Source of the DNA: Oryzias latipes
Lineage: Eukaryota; Chordata; Actinopteri; Beloniformes; Adrianichthyidae
Length of the DNA stretch: 64,000 bases
Assembly: GCF_002234675.1 (NCBI RefSeq)
Contig: NC_019864.2
Location: 15,579,582-15,643,581, forward strand
Direction: 5' to 3'
Of the stretch, positions 24,401-37,800 are shown in pieces; position 1 is the stretch's first letter; each line of letters starts with the position of its first letter. A model generated the notes under the pieces. The model worked only from the letters and a program-made list of their open reading frames with translations, searched no databases and was not told where the DNA came from. A program made the translations under genes and the position numbers.

Positions 24401-26104
24401 ATATTAGTTTTTATTATTACTTTCACATTTTTACCTAATTCAAAAATAAATGTTCTGCTCAGACTTGTTGGAATACACAAAAACAATTTGTAGTCGCTTA
24501 TTGTATGTCAAAATTCTTGCAGTTCTCTGGGCGTTTTGTTTTCCTCATGAAAAACCAGCCCTGCCTTCTTTATGAAGTCCCCAAAAAAGCCACAAACCAC
24601 TCAAACCAGCAGCCATGTTTGCTGCAATGTGCTTTTTTTTTTGCACACAAAAGACAACTGATAACTTGTCACAGCAGTGCATCCATTTTATTCCTCTAGC
24701 CACACCCCAGGGTAAAACATGACAAGTATAATGGATGCAATGAAAAAAAGCAGATGTGTTTATGTACTCCTGTGTTTTTTAAAATCTGCTCTGACAGCAC
24801 GCTTGCCTGTTCAGACAGGCAGCATCTGCACCTCTGGGAAATTTAAACTAGAAGAGTGAGTTTGAAGAAGAAAAAAAAAGTTCTTCTTGGTGCTGCAACA
24901 TAACACAAAGTTAAGAGGTCAAATAAACAAAAGTGTTAATTCTGTTGCTTTTTCCTTCTGCAGGTTGGTTGACTTAAATGACAGAAAGGAATGTCTCCAA
25001 AAAGCAACCGCACAAGTTTCAGTCAGCGACAGATTTCCCACACTCAGCTCTTTGACTGCAGAACATCAGCAATGCGATCAAAGTTCCTCCCCCCCCACTG
25101 GGAGTTTCACCAAAACTATTCAGCATCAAACCCAGGGCACCAGGACGTCCCAGTCAGACAAGCATGATGCACATTTTACCAACAGACACTCAACAGCTGG
25201 TGCATTGTCATCTCCCAGGCTGCCCGCATCTCTTTAAGCTGAATAAGGTCTGAAACCCAATCCCTCTGAGGGAGGCTCTCACCTTCGCCCTGCTATCAGG
25301 GGAGTTCATAAAAGCAGCACTTGTTAAGACCTGTTACACATTAACAGTCTTTCATATACAGAGACACGACACTGCAGGCTTTCTCTTGCTTCAGGACATT
25401 TTCTGAAATATCCAGGTGAGCTGAGGAGAAGAATATCTACAGGAATTCAGCTGGGGCAAGAGTTCAAAAGAACCACACCCTTTCCCATGCCTAGCTGGAA
25501 CACCCAACTCACCTGTGTTGTGCTTAAACAAAAGAACTTTTTGAGGATAAAGCGAAACAACCAGAGCCGCCGAAATGCGTTCAACCAAAAAGAACTGACT
25601 TGTTGCTGAATCAAGTGATTCCCACACTTTACTTGACTGACATGATCTGCCCACGGCACAGACCTGTAATGATCTACATGAGCTCAGTTTGAACTGTGGT
25701 CATTGATGACATCAACACCTGTTCCTGCTCTCTCTGCTGCCCTGACCTTTTTTGTAATTCCACCTTTTTCCAGCCCTGACCCCAGATCAGCTCGGAAACC
25801 CCACAACAGGGGACTCCGTGCGCGTTCTGATAAACATAAATTCACATTAGGGCATTTTAAAAAACTGTAGATATTATTTACCTGACATGGGGTGATAGGA
25901 AGCCTTTCCATTCTGCCGCGGAAGTGTGGACTTCTCCGCCATCCTCAGCTTAATCTGCTCCTGGACGCGGCGCGCTTTGGCCTCCTCGTCCGACTGCGCG
26001 CCCCCGTTCCCGGCGCGAACGTCAGACGGGAGGGCGTAGGTTGTGGACGAGCTGTGGGTCTGCAAGGCAGAGAAAAAGACGCTCTCTTGGAATGTAGTAC
26101 TCAT
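9432..26104 (-). CDS. pkp3: Plakophilin 3
   Basis: Coding exons in transcript order: 26104-25882, 22364-22270, 21468-20753, 20166-20043, 18989-18785, 16387-16153, 15269-15152, 14082-13924, 13844-13662, 13580-13430, 12444-12252, 12155-12068, 9473-9432; 843 aa. The Ser/Gly/Met-rich head fills exons 1-3. Armadillo repeats start in exon 4 (LGAASIQHQCY) and include RYATGAARNLIYEN, LRKNITGILWNLSS, NSVCTLRNLSYEL, ATAGALQNLTYGD, LRSLTGFLRNLAR and ICGILNNLV. This order matches human PKP3 (797 aa). Family knowledge: PKP3 is a desmosomal plaque protein that links cadherins to desmoplakin and also enters the nucleus. The start ATG precedes STTFQESVFFSALQ, comparable to the PKP3 N-terminal SALQ motif. The last exon is only 13 codons (KGYNKAFFKQKFK), identified by phase, a TTGTCTTGCAG acceptor and resemblance to KGYRKEDF of human PKP3; it is the least certain exon. 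Confidence 0.93.
10140..11222. mobile_element. Miniature inverted-repeat element, copy 1, interrupted by a hAT element
   Basis: Ends are TAACCCTTGTGCTATCCTAGG at the left and, inverted, TAACCCTTGTGCTATCTTAGA at the right. Without the insertion at 10193-11066 and one target-duplication copy it is about 200 bp, and it aligns over its length, in reverse orientation, with the uninterrupted copy at 31041-31251. No coding capacity. It lies in the last intron of pkp3. Confidence 0.85.
10193..11066. mobile_element. hAT-like non-autonomous transposon, 874 bp, nested
   Basis: Terminal inverted repeats are CAGTGTTTTTCAACCAGTG at the left and, inverted, CAGTGTTTTTCAACCTTTA at the right, followed inside by repeated GTGTGCCG(C/T)GG blocks at both ends. 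A perfect 8-bp duplication ATCTAGAC flanks it at 10185-10192 and 11067-11074. The related element at 31041-31251 has the same site with ATCTAGAC only once, which proves insertion. A run of about 27 G lies at 10922-10948. No transposase frame is seen. Confidence 0.9.
11595..11898 (+). repeat. Dispersed repeat, TTAAAG-ended family, copy C
   Basis: Begins TTAAAGTCCCACTTAGAT and ends CATCTGAGTGGGCCTATTTTA. It shares internal blocks with the other copies (TTATGATTATG, TTTTTAGGCAAAATAAAAC, AGTAGTTCATTAGAAAT, TGTCCTCTATCATCAGAA). It is shorter than copy B, with a central deletion. Lies in pkp3 intron 12. Confidence 0.65.
12790..13175 (-). repeat. Fish LINE/SINE-type interspersed repeat
   Basis: Contains the block GTGAGGCAAGAGCGCTAACCACTGCGCCACC and boilerplate such as GGACAATTTAGAGTGACCAATTAACC and GGGGAGAACATGCAAACTCC, which are very common in teleost genomes. 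The plus-strand left end is (TTCA)n, so the element's 3' tail lies at the left and it is on the minus strand. The exact family (an L2-like 3' end or a SINE using it) cannot be settled here. Lies in pkp3 intron 10. Confidence 0.75.
16610..17164 (+). repeat. Dispersed repeat, TTAAAG-ended family, copy B
   Basis: The longest copy (about 555 bp), in pkp3 intron 5. The left end TAAGGACTCGTTCCGATC is degenerate and the right end GGAGTGGGTCTTTAA is clean. It shares long blocks with copy A (AATCATGATTATG, CTTCTTTAGAGCGG, GATGCATCAGAATGGAG, GAATAAAGAAATACTCA). The 129-aa plus-strand frame at 16775-17164 lies wholly inside the repeat and resembles no known protein. Confidence 0.65.
21525..21620. repeat. 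Fragment of a hAT-like element end with degenerate tandem motif
   Basis: TAGGGATGGGTATCGTTAAG is a familiar kind of fish hAT terminus. It is followed by repeats of the motif TACTCTTATCG. No matching opposite terminus was found before pkp3 exon 2, so this is probably a truncated copy. Lies in pkp3 intron 2. Confidence 0.45.
23330..23837 (+). repeat. L2-like LINE 3' end fragment
   Basis: Contains CATAGGTTAATTGGTGATC near 23370 and GACTGGTGACCTGTCTAGGGTGTG and GGCTGGGATAGGCTCCAGC near 23740-23810, ending in GGAAGATGGATGGA, the typical tail of a very abundant teleost LINE 3' region. The middle part is diverged, so continuity between the two ends is uncertain. Lies in pkp3 intron 1. Confidence 0.6.
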
Positions 26105-29100
26105 GGTGGCACGTTTAAAAGGACAACCAGAGCGGCTCTCTGTCGTGCCAAAATTGTCCGCGTTCTGCGTCGTGGCAATTCCGAGTGGAGGGCGGCAGCA
26201 CAGAGCGCGCAGAGCTGAAGGACCACAGGAGGTGGAGCCTCCACGAACAAGGACAGAGGTACCTGACGCACAGGTGGGCCAGCCCCTTTACTGATAAGAC
26301 TCTTAAAGTGAGTCAAACAAATGACTGAGCTGTTCTTGGAAACGAAACACAAATAAATAATGACAAAGAGAAAAGGAACACAATGAATGTAGTTTTAAGC
26401 CTAAATTTGAAATACTTTCACTGAGAACATAAGCCTAACTTCACTGACTAGGTCAAATATAAGGAGAAAGTCATAAACAATGTTATGCAACGTTCATCTT
26501 TTAAACATTGCACCTTATTACAATCCAAGACGTGATAGAGGCATGCCTCAAAGGTCAAGCAGGGTTGAAGTCAAACATCAGGGCCCTCGCTTTTTACTTT
26601 TTTTGTACAGTTTTTTACACACAGCTTACTCAAGACTATGAACCCACTCCTGACTGTTGATTTAAGAAAAATAAAAAAAGCTAGTCCATAAAATATCTTA
26701 AAATATTCAAGATTTTACAATTTATTACTTTATTTTTACCCTTCATTAAAGGTGAGTTCATTCTCGCTTTAACTGAAAACATGAATCTTTCAGAAAAGTT
26801 TTAAATATCAATTCATTTCTTTAGTGTAATACATCATGCCTGCATTTCAACATTGCTTTTAACAGACACACATTTAAGAACCGAGCATCTCCTCTTTGGA
26901 CCGGATCTTTTCATTGACAATAACCCGAATGAGACGGGTTCAAATCCTCTTCCTACAAGATAAGACAAGTCCTCAAACATCTCAGTAGTGAGTCACCCCA
27001 CAAAGTGTGATCAGATGTCTGATTACACCTCCACACCTTCCACCTTAGTAAGTGATCGTGGTGTCTCATAGCTCATCATTGCATATCTGCAATCTTTTTT
27101 TTTTTTTCATATTCACTTACTCTAAAAATGTGGTCACTTTCCCCGCAGAAGATGAGAAGATAACACTAAGTCACCCATCTACATAAGTCTAATGCTGTTG
27201 AAACACAAATGCATAGAAACTACACTACCAGAACAGCTAGAGTCCATTTTATGCGCCACATATAAAAAGTAATTTGCAATAATGATATGGCATGAGATCT
27301 TCATATGGTGACAGTTCACTGGTTTCTTCCTCTTACTGTTTTTTTTTTTTTACAATGATCCCCTTTTCCCCTGTTCTGTATGTGCAATCAAAGACATGAC
27401 TTCCTTCGTCATTCAAAAGTGTTTCTTTCATTTTGTTGTACTGAGTGCTGAGGAAGATTGCTCAATCGGTGGAACAAACATACTACTATGGTAACAAAAA
27501 GTAAACAAACGTTCCTCTGAGTCAATCCAACTATAGCAAAATCAGCTTATTTCAATGTTTGCAGTATCATTTTGAGCATTTACATTAGCCTGTTCTGTTT
27601 CTCAGGGAAATACGGCACGGGAATTGTCTATTTATTATCTAAAATATAAAAATGTATCATGTATGAAGCACCAGACATGACCAGGTGTTGATTTAGGTCA
27701 TTGAAAAGGTCATAGTGCTTACAATCTATTCCTGTTTTATCAATATGTGGTTGTGACCTGGGTTTAGCTAGTCAAAGATTTATGCCATACCTTAGGAGTT
27801 ATTTAGTTCGTTTATGAGTTATGTTGGCTGCATGACGGCTAAAAGGTGTGGCATAACCACGCTCTGTAATTAAGTAAGAGCTGCACCTTAGTTTCTTCAA
27901 CATTGTTTTTTTTAAGGCTTAGCAACAAGTTATTGTGCAATGCACAATGATAGTTTACCCAAACTTTGCAAAAAAAACTAAAATCAGAAGGAATAAAACC
28001 TGATCAGGGTTTAGTTTAACATGTTTCATAGGTTCCTGACCTCCGTCTTCCACTCTGTCGTTGTTTTAACAAAACAGAAATTAATGGCATAAAAAAAGCT
28101 CTGCAAAGTGTTTTTATAAAGAACATTGTTTTTTTTAAAAAGAGCAGAGGACTTTTTTTCTTTAAACACGATCAAATCCTGCTGTTTTAACAGCAACTTA
28201 AATAAGAAAAACTATTTTAAAAAACATGATAACATTTACGATTGACCTTACTCGAAAAGTATGATGCAAAAGTAGTTCCAAAAAATAGTTTGTTACAGAA
28301 TAAAGGCAAGCAAGAACAATATTTGGTTCCACAAGTAAGTCAATTCAGAGAAAATGTATCCACATAAATAGAATTTCACTTTTGCTATCCAGCTTGCAAT
28401 AAAAAGTTGAGCATATATATCTAACTTTACATTTAAACTTACCATAATCTCTGAAAATGAGTGCTGATGTTTTCTGCTGAAGTTCTCTTCGTGCTCTGCT
28501 CCAGACTGTCTGGAGTTGCAGAATATTAAACGATTAAATCAGTCACGCCCTGAAATTAAAAGTCTTACCTACACAAGACAAAGAGATGAGTCAAAAGTAG
28601 GAATTACACTATAGGGTGTGCTGATGGAGGGAGGGTGAGAAGCTGCAATGACTCTATGCTGCCTCCCAAAAACTAAATTCCGTCTCCTTGGAGAAAACTG
28701 TGCCTTTGTCATGGTCTTTTAGAGAAATGCCACTTTTTCTAGATGACATATGTTTCTTTCATAGGAATGATTTTAGGGCTATTACTGTTGTAACATTTCA
28801 AACTTGACCCAGTCAGTGGAATAGAATGTGGGATCAGCAGTTTCTGCAGACTCTGACTGAACCCACCTGTGTCTGAAAATGACTTCATCTGTCTGTGCAT
28901 CAACCTGCTGCTGGCACTTGGTAGAATGAAAAGTGGTGTGAACCCGGAGACAGAAATAACCTTTGTTTGCACAAATCTGCTTTAAGTTTTCTTAAGCATT
29001 TATGTTGCTATTATTGATACAAAGTTATTGTCCCAGTCATGCATTTAATTTTAAAAATAAAAGTATAACTTAAACCTAAACAGTTACTTAACATATTTAA

Positions 29101-31040
29101 ACAACATTTTTTTAACTTTAATCTAAGATCTGAACTCATGACAGTTTGAAAAAAACACTTGCTGTTTTTTCAAATCCAATTTCTTGCTGTTAACCGCAAA
29201 ACAAACTGTAAAGTTTGTGTCTAAATTAAAAAAGAAAACTTGAATTAAAGTTGATACTCTATGGAATAAACTTTTACTTTACACATTTATGTGTCACACA
29301 AGAAAAAAGGAATTCACACGTTTTTTTTGTTTTTTTTTGCTGCAGTGTATTCTGTACCCTTAGAGGGGGGATTATGGTTTGTGTGTCGTGTCAGCAAGCA
29401 GGGATATTTCTGTAAATACAGTTCCATAGGAATGACCAGAATAGGCAGTGCAAGAGGCAAGACCTTCCCTGACTTTTGTACAACTGTGATAGTCAACATC
29501 ATCTGCTGCTTGTTTTTTAAGTTCCACAGATGATTCTGTGGAACAAGTGGAAGCAATTATCATCAGAATTGTCTCTCCTTTTTAACATAGTTTATAACCA
29601 GAGAGATAGAAAAGGGTTTACGTCTTAGCTATGCCTGAATTGACACTATTGTGCTGCACTGTAATGCTTAATCTAAGTGTTGTATTAACTGTTTGGCAGA
29701 GATCAATAAGGTGCAAAAAGCAAGCAGAAACTGAGTCAAATAGAACACAGTCAGAGTTAAGTGCCACTAAAAAAAAGATTCAGCTTTGAGAGAAGTCATT
29801 TAGTAAAAAGGAATGTTTTTTAGGTTCACATGAAGCAGAAGAAAAACTTCTTCACATCATTTTTTGGAGTGTAGAAGCTGTAGATGTACTTTAAAGTTTT
29901 GAAATCCTCTGCATGGTAGAGTGGAGATTTGCACTGTTCACTCACGAGGGCTTGCCCGGGGCTGTTTTTGTAAAGTTGTGTGCTCTCCTGTGCGATTTTC
30001 TCAGAACAGGATAGATGTTTTGTTTTTTGGTACATTCAGGTCCCCTTTTTAAAAATAACAAATTGCAATTCCCTAAAAATGATTTTTTTAGGCCAAATGT
30101 TTAATTGAATGTGGTCAAAATAACTAACACTATTTTGTGAAACTATTTTATGTAACAGCTGGTCCTTATATTGTTATTAGGATTATTAACATTTTTAACA
30201 TTAACATTAAGATGCTTACGTTGAAAAGAAAAAATGGATTCAACCAGTTATGAAAAAAGAGTTAAGTTTGAGAAAACCAAAAATGTTCAAGAGCAAAGAT
30301 TACATTAATTTCTTAACTAAGAACAGAGGAGTTTGTGTTTATTACATAACTGTAAAACATTGTCTGATTGAGAAAGGCTTAATTTAGGGAGCAGTCAGGC
30401 ATAAATCACTGCTAACAGCTCGACTAGAGAAACATGTTTTTGCTTCAAGAAAGAAATCTGAACTCTGTGGCGAGACCAACTGTCGTGTTCTTATGTGCTT
30501 TATCTTACTAAACAGGAAAGATGGTCCATAGAGGCCGATGGCTCCATGTTGAGACTAACACCCACTTTAGAAAATGTGAGGCTTGCAGACGTTTTCAAAC
30601 CGCAGCCAAGTGACAAAAGTTAAATTCTCAGCTTCGAAACGGAGAGCAGCTTTTATTTCAGCGGTGACCATGTGACGGATAAGCTCAGTAAAACTGAAAG
30701 ACCCATCTGCATACAGCAACTTTGCTTTAGAGATCCAATGTGAAATTTGCAATGCAAAGTGTCAGAATGTTTTCTGTGCATAGACATTCCACACATGAAG
30801 CATTTGAGCTCAAGGCCATATTGAAATTTGAACCGCCACGTCTGACATCAGAGCTGTTTCTGGTGAGAAAGTAAACCTGTTGGCAGAACAAACACTTGGG
30901 TGTGTCTGCTTTCAGAACGCCAGAACAAGTTGGATGAGTTTGGGATTTTAAAAGCATGAGAGTCACGTGACAGTGCCCCCTTGTGGTGAGTTGTGGGAAA
31001 ACACATTAAAATAAAATAAAAAACCACAACTACGTAGTAT

Positions 31041-31251
31041 TAATCCTTGTGCTATCTTAGATGACCCCACCCTTCCATTGACGTGTTCTCCCTACCATGA
31101 CAAAGGTGGATAAAGGTGGAAAGATTTCATGCAATCCATGGACACCAGTGAAGATCACAAATCATTGAATAAAACAGATTCAGCGCACTGTCTAGTGGGT
31201 CTAGATGACCCAACTCCCAATGTTAAAGTGCCTAGGATAGCACAAGGGTTA
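31041..31251. mobile_element. Miniature inverted-repeat element, copy 2, uninterrupted
   Basis: Ends are TAATCCTTGTGCTATCTTAG at the left and, inverted, TAACCCTTGTGCTATCCTAGG at the right. The 211-bp interior matches, in reverse orientation, the element at 10140-11222 and carries the single-copy site GTCTAGAT at 31199-31206, where copy 1 received a hAT insertion. It is non-coding. Confidence 0.85.
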
Positions 31252-31405
31252 CATATAAACATAAATATTGTTTAAAGAGACATAATTTTTTGTACCGCTA
31301 TTTTAAAAACTTGCATGACAGTCGTAGAAAAAAGAGAAAAGGCCTCATCTCACAGACTACATGGAAAAAACAATAAAAAACGGAAATTTAAGTGAAGTTG
31401 CACAT

Positions 31406-31411
31406 TTTATT
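31406..31411 (-). terminator. Candidate cd81 polyadenylation signal
   Basis: Plus-strand TTTATT (AATAAA on the minus strand) lies about 445 bp after the cd81 stop codon. Other AT-rich hexamers exist nearby, so the choice is tentative. Confidence 0.35.
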
Positions 31412-31854
31412 AGATCTTTGAGTAAAGAAAACCTAAAAAAAACGTTCTGATTAATCAAAAAAATGCATCAGAAGTTAATACACTAAGGGGCCAAGAGAGA
31501 CACAGTCATACTGAAGTAGAAGCATCCTTGCCGCTTAAATAACACTGTCACACTCCTGAATGTTAACAACATAAGTGTATGTACAATTTACACATGAACA
31601 AAAACAATGACTGAAAGACACTTTTTAATGCATGCATTCATGAATTGGAACTTTGGCATGTGGTATGCTGTAAATTATAAATGTCTGCCTGCTAGAAAGT
31701 AAAGATTAATAGCAACAGATTCACAATGTTTTTAAAATTAAAAAAAATGACTTGATCTAAAATAAAATGATACATATAAACCCCACAGCGCACAGCAGAG
31801 ACTGGAGACTCAAAAAAAAACAGATGTTGGAGTTTGCTGCTGCTTGATAGACTT

Positions 31855-34800
31855 TTAATAGACTCCAGGGCTGTTTCGGATGCCACAGCAGAGTACCATG
31901 GTGAAGATCATCTCAAAGACCTAAATGGAGGAGAATAAGGTGGGATTCAATTCCATTTGTCCAAACAGGTTGAAAGAGACTGCACCAGCCGATTAAAAAC
32001 TTCAGTGAGATGTACGACACGTGTGTTTTGCAACTCACCATGATGACGGCAACCGCCAAGGCAGCCAGTCCGATGAGGTAGAGCTTCTCTGAGAACAGCC
32101 ATGTCAGCTTTGTGTGACAGCTCTAAGGAGAGAAAAAGATTTAATGCAAAGCTTTACAGTCATGTTTCAATTATCTATTATTATCCTATCAATTATTGGT
32201 CATTCTTTTGTAATTCCTTAAGTGAGCAAAACTGAGCCAACACGCAGGGGCAGTGAGTGAAAATCTACGTTCAACCCCCATGGAATTAAAAGGGCAAGCA
32301 GCTGAAAGACTGCTGTTGCTTAACTCATTATGATTAAGTAAGAGCTCCTCTGTAAGGGGCAGGTTCTGTCAGTTAGTTGGCGTGTATCATTCAGGTGTGT
32401 ATTAACGTGATTCAAAGAAATTAAAAGAACCAGATGTATGATGGCATCTGGGAGGGGTTGGAATGCCCTTCCAAACTGTCTCTGTTACATCATTTTACAG
32501 TAAAACAGATTTATCCTGCATGAAATTTCAAAGGTGGTATTAATCCACCCGAAACTAGGCGGCCCAGAAGGGAGATGCAAATTTTCAGCAGTTAAAACAC
32601 ACTTTTTCTACATATTGATTTGATTTTACTCCTCTGTACAGGAGAGAAGGTAGAGGAGGGATAGAATTTGGTCACCTTGCTGTCCAGGTGTCCATCTTTA
32701 TTTTTTTTTGGGACAAATCAGGAGCTTCCTTTAAAATGCAGTCATACCTGTGAAGGATTCTGTAGAGTTTTTCCTGGACACAAAGATGCAGCAACATGTT
32801 TGAAGAGAGCTGTGTCATTTCCTTTTCCACAGCAGTCAAGCTGAAGGCGGAACCAGGGGCAGAAGCAAGAGGTCACACAAAAAAAAAAATCTTTTTCTGG
32901 GATGAATACAAATCTAATCAAGGATTTTGCTTTTAACATACTGCAGTGTGGAAAACATCCAGAACTTTGGTGGCTGAGTCTTTACTGGTGGGGTCTGACA
33001 CATCCACAGCCTTGATGTAAGCAGCGTCGTAAAAATTGATGAGTTCTTTGGAAATCTGTGGATGATAGGTAATCGAGCGTCACTGGCGTTTACTGGAACA
33101 AAGGCAGAAACGTCAATTACAAGTGATGCGTGTGCGTGTCTTAGTTTACGTACGGTGTCCTTGTTCATGAAACCCCAGAGAGCTGCAGCCACTTCACATG
33201 CAAAGAGGATCACCAAAAAGAAAAAGAACTGCAGAAAAAGAACCAGGTAATCAATCAAAAACTCTCAAAACATGTGAAAAAGGAGAATTGTAGAAATTAA
33301 TTAATTATTTGCACAGTCAGATTCTTTAGGTACTTACAGTTCCCAACAGACACTGAGATTCTTGAATGGCACCATAACATCCTAGGAAGCCCACGAGCAT
33401 CATCACAGCTCCAACCGCTATCAGGATATACACACCTGTACTCAAAAAACATTTTAAAATTGAGATTGCTACACTATGTCCCTGACACCACAAGGGGGCA
33501 ACAATGTCAGGGGAAGACCTTTCTGGCTCCTTTCCACACAATGTTTAGTAATGGACTTCCTGCATGTTCTGCCTACGTTTTCTGTGAGGTGACATGACAT
33601 TATTGACATCCTGAAGATAAACAGCTCCCAGATCCTGAGTTAGAGAGGCCGAACTGACTGCACAGAGCAGCCCGCCAGGAGAGGAAATGCCTTTCCCACA
33701 ATCCTTCATCTCCCGTGACCATTGACCCCAAGCGCTTCCCAGGAAACAGACGGAGGCATGAAAAAAAGGCTCAAAAATCAATATACACACATTTGTGGTA
33801 TCAGACAGATAAAATGGAGAGTCGGAGGACATTTGAAATCCAAGCTTGGCCAGAGTGGCAGCCGCTAAACAAAAATGTGAAACTGACTCGGGTCAGGTGC
33901 AGCGAAAAGTCAGTGAAAGACAACAAAGTTTAGCAGAGGCCTAATTTTTCTCTACACTTGATGCAATGTATGAAGTGTTGAGGAAGTGCACTAGAATTGT
34001 TAAAGTACACAGGCCTCATGTTTTTATTTCTCCAAACCTGAAACAGAATCAAACGTACAAATGAAATTCTCCTGAGTTTCCTGAGAGGAAACATCTCAGC
34101 TGAACAGTTTTAACGCTGACACAGCATGTTGCACTGCAGAAGAATTAAACTACAATACAGACATTTTTCACAAAGCATAACATTATATTTTAGAAAATCG
34201 TGCACCAACCGTTTTTTTTGTACACTCCCTTACAATTTGGTCAAATTAATTAGATATCTGATATCCAAAACATCATACAATATGACCTGCAAACCTGGAA
34301 ATAGAAAGGATCTTTTACCTGTCGATGCAAAATCTGCCCCAACATTAGCTCCTTTCAAAATTAAACTAAAAACAGTGACTTTGTTTTTTTTGGCCCTTTC
34401 TTCCTATATCGTTTTCTCTAAAGTATTGTTCATGAAAATATGGTTTAAACACTTTTTTCCATCTTCATTTTGGTTTTAAAGAATTTAAATCCCTCATTGG
34501 TTGTTGCTTTGACACTCTGCAGTGACCTTCCTTTTAGAAATATAAACTTCCTTCAATAACCTCTGAATTTGAAATGTGCTAAACAAATAGGGTGGCCTTT
34601 CCTGCTTTAACTGGTGATTTATCTTGTTTTTTTTCCTTCTATGGTGACAGGAAGTGTATGTGGAGCACAGTTTAGAGGTCAAGTAACAGCTCAGACAGGA
34701 AATAATGGTGGTATGTTTTCTGCACTAAGAAGAATGAAAGTTTAAAGACTGGATTAAAGGTGCAGCTTAATTTTATTCAATAACACCTTTGTTCTAAATT

Positions 34801-37800
34801 ACTGTTTACAATTTCAAGCTTGCTTTAAATGATGAACTATGTCAAAAGTATGCAAGTTATTGTGAAATTGAAATCATTTAGTTGAAGTTAAAAATGTTTT
34901 TGTCGCCTTTGTGAGTCACTTTTTTTTTGGGGGGGGGGGGATCCATTTCTAGGTTTTCTATTCTCATTCACTTCAATAAAGTTGCACATTTTTATGTAGA
35001 CCAACAAAACACTAAAAAGGACCAGCAGAAATAGACTCTGACATGTCAGCAGGCCCCCAACACCTCACAGTACACCTCATTTGTCATGGACAGCCGGTCC
35101 ACATTTACACTTTCTCCATTCTAACCCTCCACCGCCCCCCTAGACTTTTGTTCCACTAAGAAACGGCTACCAGGGGCAGAAACTGCAATGCAGCAATGGA
35201 GCCATTATTTCCACTGCCTACCATTACTATGACAACACCCTTTGAGGTTTGAAGGCTGGAGTCTTTAAAGGAGACACGTGATGTTAGATCCCTAGAGAAG
35301 ATTTTTCTTGGTCTCTGTTGTGGGATAACAAAAGCTTCAAGTCACTCTTGAGTTTCATATCCACTATTTAAAAACAATAAAAGTGAGAAGAACTTTGACA
35401 TCAGGTCCAAATCACAGTGCCTAAACAAACAGTGATGGATTACATAAAGATTCATCTTGAAAAATGATGGAATTAGCTTTAACTCCTGTCTTTTTGTGTC
35501 ACAAAAGACTCCGGAATGAAAGAAAACTGTTTACAGAGGACTCATCCTCTCCAGATGAGCCCCCTCCTAATCCCAGCCTTCCACTAAATGGCTTCGACTT
35601 CACATCCACCACACTGACGGAAAACATTCCCATCGACTCCTCAGCAATAATTTAAGCTAATTTAGGAAAGTAAAACTATTAATTTATGAAGAACTGCAGA
35701 GGAAACTCGACCAGACAACTGCCATGATAATGATTTCAAGATACAGAGGAAAGAGCTTGTGTATTTCTAGCTTTACATAAACAGTACTTTGGCCTGCCAG
35801 GGTGCTTAAAACACCCACTTCACACTCTAATTTGAAGGATAATATGCAGAGGTACAAAGTTGGTTAAATTATGCGAGGGCGTGTATGCAAGAGAGGGTTT
35901 AAAAAAAGAAAAAAATGCCTTGATCTCTCTTGGGTGGGCCTCTGCTGCCGCCCTGCCTTGATAATCACTAGTGTGGAGTTATTCTATATAAAGCACAGGT
36001 TCGTCTTTGCGCTGTATACTTACTGAGAAGTAAGTATGGTAGAACAGCGGGAGCCCAATTCTAAATTAATGGGCTCACAAAGTTCAACGCCGCAGCACAC
36101 CAGGATGATGGATGTTTAAAATGTTTACCTGGTTTCGAGTACACCAGCCCTCTGGCCGTTTCCATGAATTACTCCAGTCAAAAGTGGAGACATCATCACG
36201 TCATAAGTTCATGTAGTGGACAGAGCCTAATACGCAACGCTAATTTGAGTGGAGCTGAAAGGACTTAAATATTGTGCTCACAAATATGAGAGTAATAAAG
36301 CCAGAAGAAGTGGCTTTAATGTTACTGAGTCAACACCCGCCTCCGCTTTTAGTTGGAACATCTGCTGCTTTCTTTAAATAACATCAAAAAGACTTGAGAT
36401 TCAACCGTCCCAAGTGTAAATGCAGACAGTAATAAACAAAGGGGAGTGTGTGATGACAAAAAAGGTGAAAAGCAATGCAGCTGGGTCATAGTTAAGTCAA
36501 GCTGCGGATTTACGCAGGTCCTGTTTCCTGATGTCTTTTAAAAAGTCAAGCTGCCCCTAATATTTCTAGACATCATTGTTATGGTATCTTAATTGGATCG
36601 CTTTCTTTGCTTTATTAGCTTTTTACTCAGTAAGAAAATATATCAAAAAGTTAGTAAGAACAATGTCTCAAAAAAGATTCAACTTCAAGGGAAATATATG
36701 AAAAAAAACTGAACACAAAGTGAGGCAACTGCATTGATGATTATTATCCATCAACTCTCAGAGTCAACTCGTGAAAAATTCACTTCATTTATGAAGAGCT
36801 TTTATGAATTTAGCAAAAACAACAACAAAAAAGTTCTTGACTTAGAAAATAACAAAAATAATTTACTTTTTTTTTGGCATGGTCACAGATGTACATTTTT
36901 TGCTCACTGTCTGTTAAAAACTTTAGTTGTTTTAAGTTGTGAACTTTTACTTGAACTAAAAAAAATCTTTTGCAAAATGTCACGTAAGGATTTGTGATAT
37001 TTTTCACACTAAAAAAATAAACAGCTGAATTCTGTTACCAGGCATCCGGACAACACCTAAAAAAGTAACTTCCTGTTTTAAAAATAAATCATGGTAATGC
37101 TTTAATGTTTGTAAAGTTTTATTTTACTGTAAAATCCCAAATGGTGTGTCTTTGGTGACTTCAAAATGTATTTTCCTTTTCAAATTGACTAAATTGAGTC
37201 CTCTGTTTGATTTTCTTCCCTTGTTTTTAGTTTTGTGGTGGGAAAGGGTTGACTGTGGACCGCTGGTTCATACTCACTGATGTAAAAAGTGCTTGGTGCC
37301 TGCTGGCCATCAAACTGAAGAATGAGGAGTTTGCTGGTTTGACTATCATGGCGTAACCACAGGGCCATTCCCAGGATCACTCCTCCGGCCAGCTGTCCCA
37401 AAAAGAAAAAGGCTTGAACTGTTTTTCCCCCTCCACTTCCACTCTTTAATGAAACATTTGTGTAAATTCAGATAAATCTGAATAGGAAAAAAAGCCACAA
37501 AAAACAAGGTCAGAATCCCAACTCTAGTTCAAATCCTCATTGAAGTATTTGGCCCCTTTTTTTTTACTTTATTGTGCTGTTCCTTCAGAGAAGAACATCC
37601 TGAAACCTCCGTGACCCAGGTCATGTCCTGGTGAATACCATCCCACCAGGCGATGGAGCAGCGCAGCCAAAAGTTGTGGCGGCAACTCTTGACATTGTTT
37701 ATTTCAAGACCTTTGCCATCATTGTTATGCTGTCGAAATTCCCATTGTTCTCAAAGTAACAGGAAACTCAATCCAAAAAGAAAAAATAGCAGAAGGAGGA

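Larger units (their letters stand above)
26105..31854. other. Gene-poor interval between pkp3 and cd81
   Basis: About 5.7 kb holding the presumed pkp3 promoter and 5' UTR next to 26104 and the cd81 3' UTR below 31854. Apart from the miniature element at 31041-31251 only unsupported short frames and homopolymer-rich AT DNA are seen. Around 28450-28530 a minus-strand stretch ends in a consensus donor (ATG then GTAAGT) and might be a non-coding first exon of pkp3. Confidence 0.5.

Noticed and set aside
28451-28530. Possible upstream coding exon of pkp3 before a consensus donor
   Set aside because: The frame that would match exon 2 has no initiator ATG. At most it is a non-coding first exon, which sequence alone cannot show.
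35464-35655. 63-residue plus-strand frame with a protein-like Ser/Pro-rich composition
   Set aside because: It lies in cd81 intron 2, has no splice or promoter context, and resembles no family I know. Chance is more likely.
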